Below, piece after piece: positions 1-6,042 of a stretch of DNA of 6,266 nucleotides (the stretch's first letter is position 1; each line of letters begins with the position of its first letter). The notes under the pieces were generated by a model, which was not told the origin of the DNA, did not search any database, and saw only the letters and a list, made by a program, of their open reading frames with translations. Source of the stretch: UBA6022 sp036382575 (lineage in GTDB: Bacteria; Patescibacteriota; Saccharimonadia; Saccharimonadales; Saccharimonadaceae); the NCBI GenBank assembly GCA_036382575.1, contig DASVHL010000038.1:1-6266 (forward strand), read 5' to 3'. A program made the translations under genes and the position numbers.

Positions 1-1250
1 GGGGACACATTAACAATACGGCTAAAACTCATACGGTCATTTGGCTGGTAGAGTAGTCGCAGATAGGCAATGACATCTTTAATTTCTTTGCGATCGTAAA
101 ATCGCACGCCGCCAATAATCTGATAGGGAACGCGTTGTTGCAACAAGGCACGCTCCAATGTGTAACTTTGTGAATTCATGCGATATAAGATCGCAAAGTC
201 ACCATATTTACGTGCGCCCATCGTAGCCTGAACGGCAATTCGACTCACCACAGTATAGGCCTCTTCCGCTTCGTCGTAGACAGGATGAACTTGCACAGGC
301 GCTCCAGCTGGTTCTGCCGTCCATAACTCTTTGTCCGTTCGCTGCAAGTTCTTAGTAATGACATTGTGTGCCGCCTCGAGGATCGCACCAGTACTACGAT
401 AGTTTTGTTCAAGTTTAATAACCTTCGCGCCAGGAAAATCACGTTCGAAGTTCAGGATATTCGTAAAATCCGCCCCGCGCCAGCTATAGATCGACTGCCA
501 ATCGTCGCCAACCACGCAAATATTTCGGTCATCGCCAACCAGGCTTTTAACAATTGCATACTGAGCAGCGTTGGTATCCTGATACTCATCGATTAAAATA
601 TGCTTGAACTGAGCGCGCCACTTAGCGCGTATGTCCGGTTGGTCACGAAATAGACGCACCGTTTCGATTAGCAGATCGTCAAAGTCCAAGGCACCAGCAT
701 CGATGCGCATTTTTTCGTACAGTGCGTAGATTTTTGCCACTGCTTGCTGAAATGGATAATGACTGGTATTTGCGAATTCTTCTGGACCAACAAGTTCATT
801 TTTGGCATTCGAAATAGCGCTACTGACAGCGCGTGGCTTAATCTGCTTATCGGCAATTGATAATTGCTTCATCGCCTGCTTTATCAGTCCTTGACGATCA
901 TCTTCGTCGTAAATAACATAGTTCGATTGAATGCCAATTTTGTCACCATCCAGTCGCAATAGGCGTACGCAAATACCATGAAATGTTCCCATCCATGGCA
1001 TAAATGATCGCGTCGTTTCTTGGCCTACAAGATGCGCCAAGCGTTCGCGCATTTCCTTGGCGGCCTTATTCGTAAAAGTCACGGCTAAAATTTCATTCGG
1101 CCAAACACGTTCCTGAGTCATCAAATACGCAATACGATGCGTTAGCGTTTTTGTCTTACCACTTCCTGCACCGGCTAAAATAAGGACCGGCCCAGTCGTG
1201 GTTTTTACCGCGTCAGCTTGCGCGGGATTAAGATCTTGTAGAATATCCAT
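1..1250 (-). CDS. UvrD/PcrA-type superfamily 1 DNA helicase, N-terminal part (3' end outside window)
   Basis: ATP-driven 3'-5' DNA helicase/translocase of the UvrD/PcrA/Rep family, acting in the cytoplasm in excision and mismatch repair and in clearing replication obstacles. The frame is open from the ATG at 1250 to the window edge, giving 416 complete codons; family members run to about 650-750 residues, so the C-terminal part is missing only because the window ends. Visible motifs: Q motif LNPAQ (7-11), Walker A AGAGSGKT (26-33, K32), motif Ia TFTNKAAKEM (58-67), GTFHGICVRLL (88-98), Walker B/motif II DEYQDTN (221-227), motif III VVGDDWQSIYSWRGAD (246-261), motif IV QNYRS (282-286), ILYRMNSQS (354-362) and the YDRKEIKD region (385-392). 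Motifs V and VI and most of the 2B insertion lie outside. Domain 1B is the insertion at roughly 90-200. Motif III has Trp where PcrA and E. coli UvrD usually have Asp (GDxDQSIY). The start is fixed by the Q motif close behind it and by a -10 element 7 bases upstream. Choosing between uvrD and pcrA as a name is not possible from this part. Confidence 0.96.
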   Translation of the reverse strand, partial: MDILQDLNPAQADAVKTTTGPVLILAGAGSGKTKTLTHRIAYLMTQERVWPNEILAVTFTNKAAKEMRERLAHLVGQETTRSFMPWMGTFHGICVRLLRLDGDKIGIQSNYVIYDEDDRQGLIKQAMKQLSIADKQIKPRAVSSAISNAKNELVGPEEFANTSHYPFQQAVAKIYALYEKMRIDAGALDFDDLLIETVRLFRDQPDIRAKWRAQFKHILIDEYQDTNAAQYAIVKSLVGDDRNICVVGDDWQSIYSWRGADFTNILNFERDFPGAKVIKLEQNYRSTGAILEAAHNVITKNLQRTDKELWTAEPAGAPVQVHPVYDEAEEAYTVVSRIAVQATMGARKYGDFAILYRMNSQSYTLERALLQQRVPYQIIGGVRFYDRKEIKDVIAYLRLLYQPNDRMSFSRIVNVS

Positions 1251-1257
1251 TACTTCT

Positions 1258-1263
1258 ATTATA
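1258..1263 (-). promoter_or_regulatory. Candidate -10 element of the helicase gene, leaderless type
   Basis: A perfect TATAAT reads on the minus strand in the 36-base gap before the helicase gene and ends 7 bases before its ATG (spacer AGAAGTA). A start site 6-8 bases after a -10 hexamer would fall on or next to the ATG, predicting an mRNA with essentially no leader. No recognisable -35 hexamer lies 16-18 bases upstream and there is no TG extension, so the call rests on the -10 and on the identical spacing at pyk. The AGAAG in the spacer is only a weak ribosome-binding candidate. Confidence 0.55.
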
Positions 1264-1286
1264 ACGGATAAGGCTATAAAAGCAGG

Positions 1287-2504
1287 CTAGATAATATGGA
1301 ATAGGTAGAGTACAGCTGCGCCACCGCCACCGATAATCAGAAGCAAAACAATCCAAACAATCCACAACCATCCAGACTTCTTTTTGACAGGGTGAGCAAG
1401 CGGTTGATGGTAGTTATTTGTATCATAGATGCCACCGTTCGTTTGGTCGCTCGTACTTGGCTCTTCTTTGTATTGCTGTGGAATTGAGGTAGGCCCAGTT
1501 GGGACAGGAATTTCGCTAGCTGGCTTCTCTACTTCAGGTTGCTTTTTTTCCTCTTCTGGTGCTGACACTTCGGCTTTAGATTCTGACTCAGTAGGGGTCA
1601 CTTCAGGAGTTGGCTCTGCTTCGTGCGCGCTCGTGTCACCGTCAGTTTCAATTGCCATCAAATCTTTTTGCAGTTCAGGTGGAAGAATAGGCGCAACATC
1701 AGCCGCTGTCGCTGGCAATTGGTCATTAGGGTCATCGTTAGTGATAGTATCATCGTTCTCGGCAGCCGCAGTTGAGACAACCGGCTCAGGAACAACATCG
1801 CTCGTAGGTCCACCTAGTGGGCGTTTTTCGACTTTGGCGTCAGTAATAAATGGAGAAGTTAATGGTTCTGGGGTTGTGTCTTCTAAATCATCCAACGAGA
1901 AGACTGTGTCGTCCTCATCATCAGATTCTTCCGTAGGCATCGTCGCTACTTGTTCAGTCTTTTCAGATTCGGAAGTTGTGTCAGCTTCAGGTTGGTAGCC
2001 TGACATCTCTAATGGATCTGGCCATTCGTTTTGTTGGTGTGAAGGAGACTGGTTGTCAACAACCGACACAGATTCAGTCTCGCTATGATCAGGTGTAGGA
2101 ATATCCTCGACTTCTTTAACTGGTGCAGTCGTCGGCTCAAAGTTCTTTGCAGCTGGTTCGATTGTCGCACCCTGGCGAGACGCAGTTGGTTTTGGTACAT
2201 TTTTCATGTCAGACGATGGATGAACAACATCCATAAACCGACCCGAGCGACGAGTTGCGAGTGGCGCAGGTGCCGCTGTTACTGGTGAAAGTGCTGACGC
2301 CGCTACGCTATCAGTTTTCGCTGGACCATTGACCGATGTGAGTGCACTGTTCAATTGATCAAGAGAAGGGCGCGAGGTATCAGGTAGCGTCGAATTAATA
2401 TCAAGTGTTTTGATGTCATCATTTTTCGGGGGCTCAACTTTTGGCACACCACTCATCAAGTTGTTTACGGCCTTATCAAGTTCATCAAAATCTAGTTCGC
2501 TCAT
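1287..2504 (-). CDS. Acidic, probably disordered protein with C-terminal membrane anchor; function unknown
   Basis: I do not recognise a family or enzyme domain in these 405 residues. The bulk (about 20-370) is rich in Pro, Glu, Asp, Ser, Thr and Ala, contains no cysteine and looks intrinsically disordered and strongly acidic. The only hydrophobic stretch is at 379-402 (WLWIVWIVLLLIIGGGGAAV, then LYLF), preceded by KKK (374-376) and followed by three residues. By the positive-inside rule this makes a tail-anchored protein with a large cytoplasmic N-terminal region; there is no signal peptide. Three short ordered-looking islands stand out: SELDFDELDKAVNNLM (2-17), SLDQLNSALTSV (47-58, resembling the first) and RRSGRFMDVVHPSSDMK (85-101). 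A fourth, VFSLDDLED (201-209), shares the LDxL core. The start is supported by AAGGTGGGG just upstream and the gene begins 9 bases after tpiA stops, so it is probably co-transcribed and translationally coupled. It ends in TAG. A role as scaffold or membrane-linked adaptor is only a guess. Its low complexity also produces a long open frame on the opposite strand, which I do not regard as a gene. Confidence 0.88.
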   Translation of the reverse strand: MSELDFDELDKAVNNLMSGVPKVEPPKNDDIKTLDINSTLPDTSRPSLDQLNSALTSVNGPAKTDSVAASALSPVTAAPAPLATRRSGRFMDVVHPSSDMKNVPKPTASRQGATIEPAAKNFEPTTAPVKEVEDIPTPDHSETESVSVVDNQSPSHQQNEWPDPLEMSGYQPEADTTSESEKTEQVATMPTEESDDEDDTVFSLDDLEDTTPEPLTSPFITDAKVEKRPLGGPTSDVVPEPVVSTAAAENDDTITNDDPNDQLPATAADVAPILPPELQKDLMAIETDGDTSAHEAEPTPEVTPTESESKAEVSAPEEEKKQPEVEKPASEIPVPTGPTSIPQQYKEEPSTSDQTNGGIYDTNNYHQPLAHPVKKKSGWLWIVWIVLLLIIGGGGAAVLYLFHII

Positions 2505-2506
2505 TT

Positions 2507-2515
2507 CCCCACCTT
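2507..2515 (-). promoter_or_regulatory. Ribosome-binding site of the anchored-protein gene, overlapping the tpiA stop
   Basis: The minus strand reads AAGGTGGGG followed by AA and the ATG. AAGGTG can pair with the usual anti-Shine-Dalgarno end of 16S rRNA with a spacing of about 5 bases. Its first two bases are the last two of the tpiA TAA codon, so ribosomes finishing tpiA sit on this site, which suggests coupling. The same GGTGGGG 7-mer precedes pgk. Confidence 0.65.
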
Positions 2516-3296
2516 ATTTCTTGACGACTGATCCGTCTTTATGTGCCTTTTTAACAATTGTATTAAATGCATGAATATCAAGGCTGGCCCCGCCAACTAA
2601 CAGTCCATCAATACCATCAAGTGCCAAATAATCCGCCGCGCTATCAGCAGTGACACTACCGCCATATAGCACACGAATCGTGCTAGCTGCAGCTGGACCA
2701 TAAAGATGCTTGATCTGGCTTCGGATTGCCGTTACTGCCTTGGTAACATCGCCCGGTAACGCATTGTCACCAGTGCCGATCGCCCAGACAGGTTCGTACG
2801 CAATAATCACATCATCGAGCTCTTCACTCGTGACGTTCGCCAAACCACCAACCAGTTGATCATGTAAGATGTCATGTGTTTCGCCTGCGGCACGTTCACT
2901 GGCTGTTTCGCCAATACAGAGGATTGGTCGGATATGATTACGAATCGATGCCTGCACCTTTGCTCGTACATCCTTATCTGTCTCGCCAAACACATGACGG
3001 CGCTCAGAATGGCCGACTAATGCATAGTCAACGATACCGCATAATTGCGTCGCTGAAACTTCACCGGTATATGGGCCATGGTCACGCCAATAAAGGTTCT
3101 GTACTGCCAATTTAAATTGACGACGGTCAACCTGCAAACTTAATGATTGTAACGCCAAAAGGGTTGGGGCTAATACAATTTCAACATCACGACGAACATC
3201 AATTTCCTTGGCAAGTGCATGCAAATACAAGCTTGCCTCATGGGTATTGAGGTTCATTTTCCAGTTACCAATAATGAGTTTCTTATCTCGGGCCAT
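2514..3296 (-). CDS. tpiA: Triosephosphate isomerase
   Basis: Interconverts dihydroxyacetone phosphate and glyceraldehyde 3-phosphate in glycolysis; a cytoplasmic TIM-barrel enzyme, normally a dimer. At 260 residues it is full length (family about 250). Catalytic elements are all present: GNWKMN (10-15) with N11 and K13, LVGHSERR (93-100) with electrophile H96, and AYEPVWAIGTG (166-176) with catalytic base E168 and the flexible lid loop behind it. Phosphate-binding YGGSV (211-215) and GLLVGGASL (231-239) are also present. The segment GPYTGEVS (74-81) is a mild variant of the usual GAxTGEIS. The start is the only one that keeps the canonical short N-terminus before NWKMN. It follows pgk by 44 bases and has no clear ribosome-binding site, unlike its neighbours; a weak CATAAG (3303-3308) is the nearest -10-like hexamer. 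The stop TAA overlaps the ribosome-binding site of the next gene. Confidence 0.97.
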   Translation of the reverse strand: MARDKKLIIGNWKMNLNTHEASLYLHALAKEIDVRRDVEIVLAPTLLALQSLSLQVDRRQFKLAVQNLYWRDHGPYTGEVSATQLCGIVDYALVGHSERRHVFGETDKDVRAKVQASIRNHIRPILCIGETASERAAGETHDILHDQLVGGLANVTSEELDDVIIAYEPVWAIGTGDNALPGDVTKAVTAIRSQIKHLYGPAAASTIRVLYGGSVTADSAADYLALDGIDGLLVGGASLDIHAFNTIVKKAHKDGSVVKK

Positions 3297-3340
3297 ATAC
3301 TACTTATGCTTCTTTGCTATTCAGTGTAGCTTAATTGTCA

Positions 3341-4561
3341 TCATGCGTCTAGCAAACTTTCGACACCTGGCAGCTTTTCGCCTGCCATCAGTTCCAAACT
3401 TGCTCCGCCACCAGTGGAAACGTGGCTAAAACTGTCACCGGCTCTAGCGTCCCAGTTCAGTACAAAGTCAGCCGTATCACCACCACCAATAATCGAGGTA
3501 ATGTCTGGATGGGTTGCAAGAACGAGAGCCAGGCGTGCCGAGCCATGGGCAAACTGCGGCAGTTCAGCGTAGCCAAGCGTACCATTCCAGATAACTGTCT
3601 TGGCTTTTTCAACTACCTTAACGACAGTGTCGATGCTATCGTCACCAATATCAAGGGCTTTGTCAGATTCACCAACATCATTAACCGCCACATTTAGGCG
3701 CTCTTCGGTCGCCTCGAGGCTATGACCAACTGCAAGATCAGTCGGTAGAAGAATAAACTCATCGACCTTATCTGCTCCAACTTTTTCAGTGGCAGCTTTA
3801 TAGATTTCATCAATCACGGTCTTTTCGTCAGCTTCGTACTTGCTCTCACCGAGTTCATAGCCCTTATACGCAAGGAAGGTGTTGGCCATTGCGCCGCCGA
3901 TGACGATCGTATCGGCTTCGCGGATAAACTCAGAAATAATATCAATCTTATCAGCTACTTTCGCACCACCAACCACGGCCACGAGTGGTCGTTTCGGTGC
4001 CTTTACGGCCTGCGTTAAGGTGGTGTACTCACGTTCCAATAAGAGACCTGCAACACTTGGCAGATAGTGAGTAATCGCCGAAGTACTGGCATGAGCCCGG
4101 TGCACAACACCGAAGCCATCCTGAACAAAAAAGCGAGCGCCTGAATCTTTGGCAAGTTTTGCCGCAAATTCAGAATCGTTCGCTTCTTCTTCGGAGTAAA
4201 AACGGAGGTTTTCAAGCACAATTACGCTACGTTTTGGAGCACGCTTAATTGCCATACTGGCTTTGTCGCCAATAGTCTGATCGACAAAACGAACCGATTC
4301 ACCCAGTAGTTCAGCCAGACGCTGAGCGACTGGCTCAAGGCTCAGTGACATGTCGCGGCCCTCAGGACGACCAAGATGGCTAATCACCACCACCTTGCAG
4401 CCGTCTTTGAGGAGTTGTTTAATTGTCGGCACACTTGATCGAATCCGAAAATCATCATCAATCTTGCCATCACTAGATAGCGGCACATTGTAGTCAGCCC
4501 GCAGCAAGACCGTCTGGCCTTGAAGCGGAACTGTATTAATTGTTTGCTTGAAAAACGTCAT
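3341..4561 (-). CDS. pgk: Phosphoglycerate kinase
   Basis: Transfers phosphate from 1,3-bisphosphoglycerate to ADP, the first ATP-forming step of glycolysis; a monomeric two-domain cytoplasmic enzyme. Length 406 is typical (about 390-415). N-terminal substrate-binding domain: RADYNVP (21-27, D23 and N25), SHLGRP (61-66), ENLRF (117-121), DGFGVVHRAHAS (148-159). C-terminal nucleotide-binding domain: GGAKVADKI (198-206, K201 and K205), GGAM (222-225), WNGTLGYAE (325-333), GGGDT (359-363) and STGGGASLE (382-390). Several loops differ from common bacterial enzymes: VQDGFGVV where VNDAFGTA is usual, and WNGTLGYAE where WNGPMGVFE is usual. The core catalytic positions remain, so I expect an active enzyme. 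The gene starts 27 bases after pyk stops, behind a GGTGGGG motif one base from the ATG, and ends in tandem TGA TGA. With pyk and tpiA it forms a glycolytic cluster. Confidence 0.97.
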   Translation of the reverse strand: MTFFKQTINTVPLQGQTVLLRADYNVPLSSDGKIDDDFRIRSSVPTIKQLLKDGCKVVVISHLGRPEGRDMSLSLEPVAQRLAELLGESVRFVDQTIGDKASMAIKRAPKRSVIVLENLRFYSEEEANDSEFAAKLAKDSGARFFVQDGFGVVHRAHASTSAITHYLPSVAGLLLEREYTTLTQAVKAPKRPLVAVVGGAKVADKIDIISEFIREADTIVIGGAMANTFLAYKGYELGESKYEADEKTVIDEIYKAATEKVGADKVDEFILLPTDLAVGHSLEATEERLNVAVNDVGESDKALDIGDDSIDTVVKVVEKAKTVIWNGTLGYAELPQFAHGSARLALVLATHPDITSIIGGGDTADFVLNWDARAGDSFSHVSTGGGASLELMAGEKLPGVESLLDA

Positions 4562-4562
4562 A

Positions 4563-4569
4563 CCCCACC
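4563..4569 (-). promoter_or_regulatory. Ribosome-binding-type motif of pgk
   Basis: GGTGGGG reads on the minus strand, followed by a single T and the pgk ATG. GGTG can pair with the CACC of a standard 16S rRNA 3' end, leaving a short 4-base spacing. The identical 7-mer lies before the anchored-protein gene at 2507-2513, which supports a real signal, though the pairing is non-classical. No -10 element with leaderless spacing is visible here, so pgk is probably read from the pyk transcript. Confidence 0.5.
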
Positions 4570-4588
4570 GTATTTTTATTAGTTATGT

Positions 4589-6007
4589 TTATTCTAGCAC
4601 ACGAACACGGATTGTATCAGTCGCACCAATCACGCCTGGTTGCTTACCACTTACGATCGCAACTGTCACATTCTCGGCACCGCCAAAGAAGTTATTAGCC
4701 TTGAGTTCTTTGGCAAGATCAAGACCGGCACGTTCACCGTCAGGACGAACAAAGCTCTTGTTAGCGTAGCTAAGCGAAAGTTGCTGTGCAGCACGCTTTT
4801 CGCTGGTAACACTAATGATTGGAAGGTTTGGTCGGTGAGCGGCAATATTCGCAGCAGTCGCACCAGACTTTGTCTCACAGACAATGGCGGCGACATTAAG
4901 CTGTTCGGCCAGGTTAACCGCAGCAGCACTAATAGCGTCCTGTTGACTGTTCTTCATATGGATCACTTCGTGAAGGGCACGAACTGAAGCATTTTCCTGC
5001 GTATAGAGAATAACGCGCTTCATAGCAGCCACAGTTTCAAGTGGATAGTTACCGTTGGCAGTTTCGTCTGACAGCATAACTGTATCGGCACCCTGGATAA
5101 CAGCGTTCGCTACGTCGCTCACTTCAGCGCGTGTTGGATCAGGCGCGTCAACCATACTTGCCATCATCTGTGTTGCCACGATGCTGAGCTTACCGTACTT
5201 GCGGCAAAGAGCGATGATCTGACGTTGAACGATTGGTACCACTTCGGCACCAGCTTCAACCGCAAGGTCACCACGAGCTACCATCACACCATCACTGGCT
5301 TTGACGATTTCTTCGAGCATGTCGCCCTTGATAGCGGCTTTGGTTTCAATCTTAGAAATAATCTGAGCAGTTGAACCAAGACCAACCATGATCTGGCGAA
5401 GGTTGTTAATGTCTTCAGCTGACTGAACAAAGCTAAGAGCCACGTAGTCGATATCCTTCGTTGCACCGTATTCAACATCTTGCATGTCTTTTGGTGTCAG
5501 AATATCACCACCGAAGTCAGTGTCAGGAAGATTAATGCCCTTACGGCTCATCAATGTGCCGGCATTTTCAACACGAACCTTGATAGCAGTTTCCGATGTG
5601 ATCTCAATAACATTCGTACGAATCTTACCGTCAAAGATAAATAGTGGCTGGCCAACTTCAACCTTTTCTGCCAGGTTGTACTGAACAGGAATAATGTTAC
5701 CGTTGTGTTCTGCGGCGTAGTCAAGGATCAGCTCATCACCGGCAGCAACTGGCATGTTTTCAACCAAGTTACCAAGACGAATCTTTGGACCCTGAAGATC
5801 TTGCAAAATAGCAACTGGCTTGCCTAGTTTGTCGCTCGCCTGACGAATCCATTCGATTTGCTGGTCACGCTCTTCGTAACTACCGTGGCTAAAGTTAAGA
5901 CGGAAGCCGTTTACGCCTGCACGTGCAAGGGCTTCAATTGATTCATAATTGTTTGTTGGTGGACCAAGTGTGGCCAAGATTTTGGTGCGTTTAAAAATAA
6001 TACTCAT
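4589..6007 (-). CDS. pyk: Pyruvate kinase, predicted K+-independent type
   Basis: Converts phosphoenolpyruvate and ADP to pyruvate and ATP, the last glycolytic step; a cytoplasmic enzyme, usually a tetramer. The product has 472 residues from ATG 6007, a normal length. Motifs: TKILATLGP (8-16), GFRLNFSHG (34-42, R36, N38, S40), LQDLQGPKIRLG (68-79), ISKIET (217-222, catalytic K219 and metal ligand E221), MVARGDL (242-248), ATQMM (278-282), PTRAEVSDVANAV (291-303) and MLSDETANG (311-319). The C-terminal regulatory-type domain is complete (about 355-472). The frame stays open upstream to an ATG at 6121, but that would overlap the preceding gene by 88 bases and add 38 residues unlike any pyruvate kinase; MSIIFKRTK at 6007 matches the family and has a promoter directly before it. 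L71, Q72, K75 and L78 match the K+-independent subgroup. SDETA replaces the commoner SGETA. The gene lies 26 bases after the hydrolase gene and 27 before pgk. Confidence 0.97.
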   Translation of the reverse strand: MSIIFKRTKILATLGPPTNNYESIEALARAGVNGFRLNFSHGSYEERDQQIEWIRQASDKLGKPVAILQDLQGPKIRLGNLVENMPVAAGDELILDYAAEHNGNIIPVQYNLAEKVEVGQPLFIFDGKIRTNVIEITSETAIKVRVENAGTLMSRKGINLPDTDFGGDILTPKDMQDVEYGATKDIDYVALSFVQSAEDINNLRQIMVGLGSTAQIISKIETKAAIKGDMLEEIVKASDGVMVARGDLAVEAGAEVVPIVQRQIIALCRKYGKLSIVATQMMASMVDAPDPTRAEVSDVANAVIQGADTVMLSDETANGNYPLETVAAMKRVILYTQENASVRALHEVIHMKNSQQDAISAAAVNLAEQLNVAAIVCETKSGATAANIAAHRPNLPIISVTSEKRAAQQLSLSYANKSFVRPDGERAGLDLAKELKANNFFGGAENVTVAIVSGKQPGVIGATDTIRVRVLE

Positions 6008-6014
6008 ATGGCCT

Positions 6015-6042
6015 ATTGTACCACTTATCTCTGTTATTTGAA
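6015..6042 (-). promoter_or_regulatory. Candidate pyk promoter, extended -10, leaderless type
   Basis: The minus strand carries TACAAT (6015-6020) directly preceded by TGG, forming a TGn extended -10, with TTCAAA (6037-6042, four of six matches to TTGACA) 16 bases upstream. The -10 ends exactly 7 bases before the pyk ATG (AGGCCAT), so transcription would begin at or next to the start codon. The -35 overlaps the last codons of the upstream hydrolase gene. This would let the glycolytic genes be transcribed independently of that gene. The AGG in the spacer is at most a weak ribosome-binding site. Confidence 0.6.

Noticed and set aside
1264..1290. Possible terminator between the anchored-protein gene and the helicase gene
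   Set aside because: The repeated GGCTA elements there are direct rather than inverted repeats, and no GC-rich stem followed by a T run is present.
1429..1998. 189-residue open frame on the plus strand, rich in Ser, Gly and Val
   Set aside because: It lies entirely antisense to the low-complexity acidic gene; its composition is simply the complement of the Glu/Asp/Pro/Thr codons there. No ribosome-binding site or recognisable domain.
4562..4588. Separate promoter for pgk in the AT-rich gap after pyk
   Set aside because: TAATAA-like hexamers are present but none has a matching -35 or the 7-base spacing seen elsewhere; the GGTGGGG motif suggests an internal operon gene.
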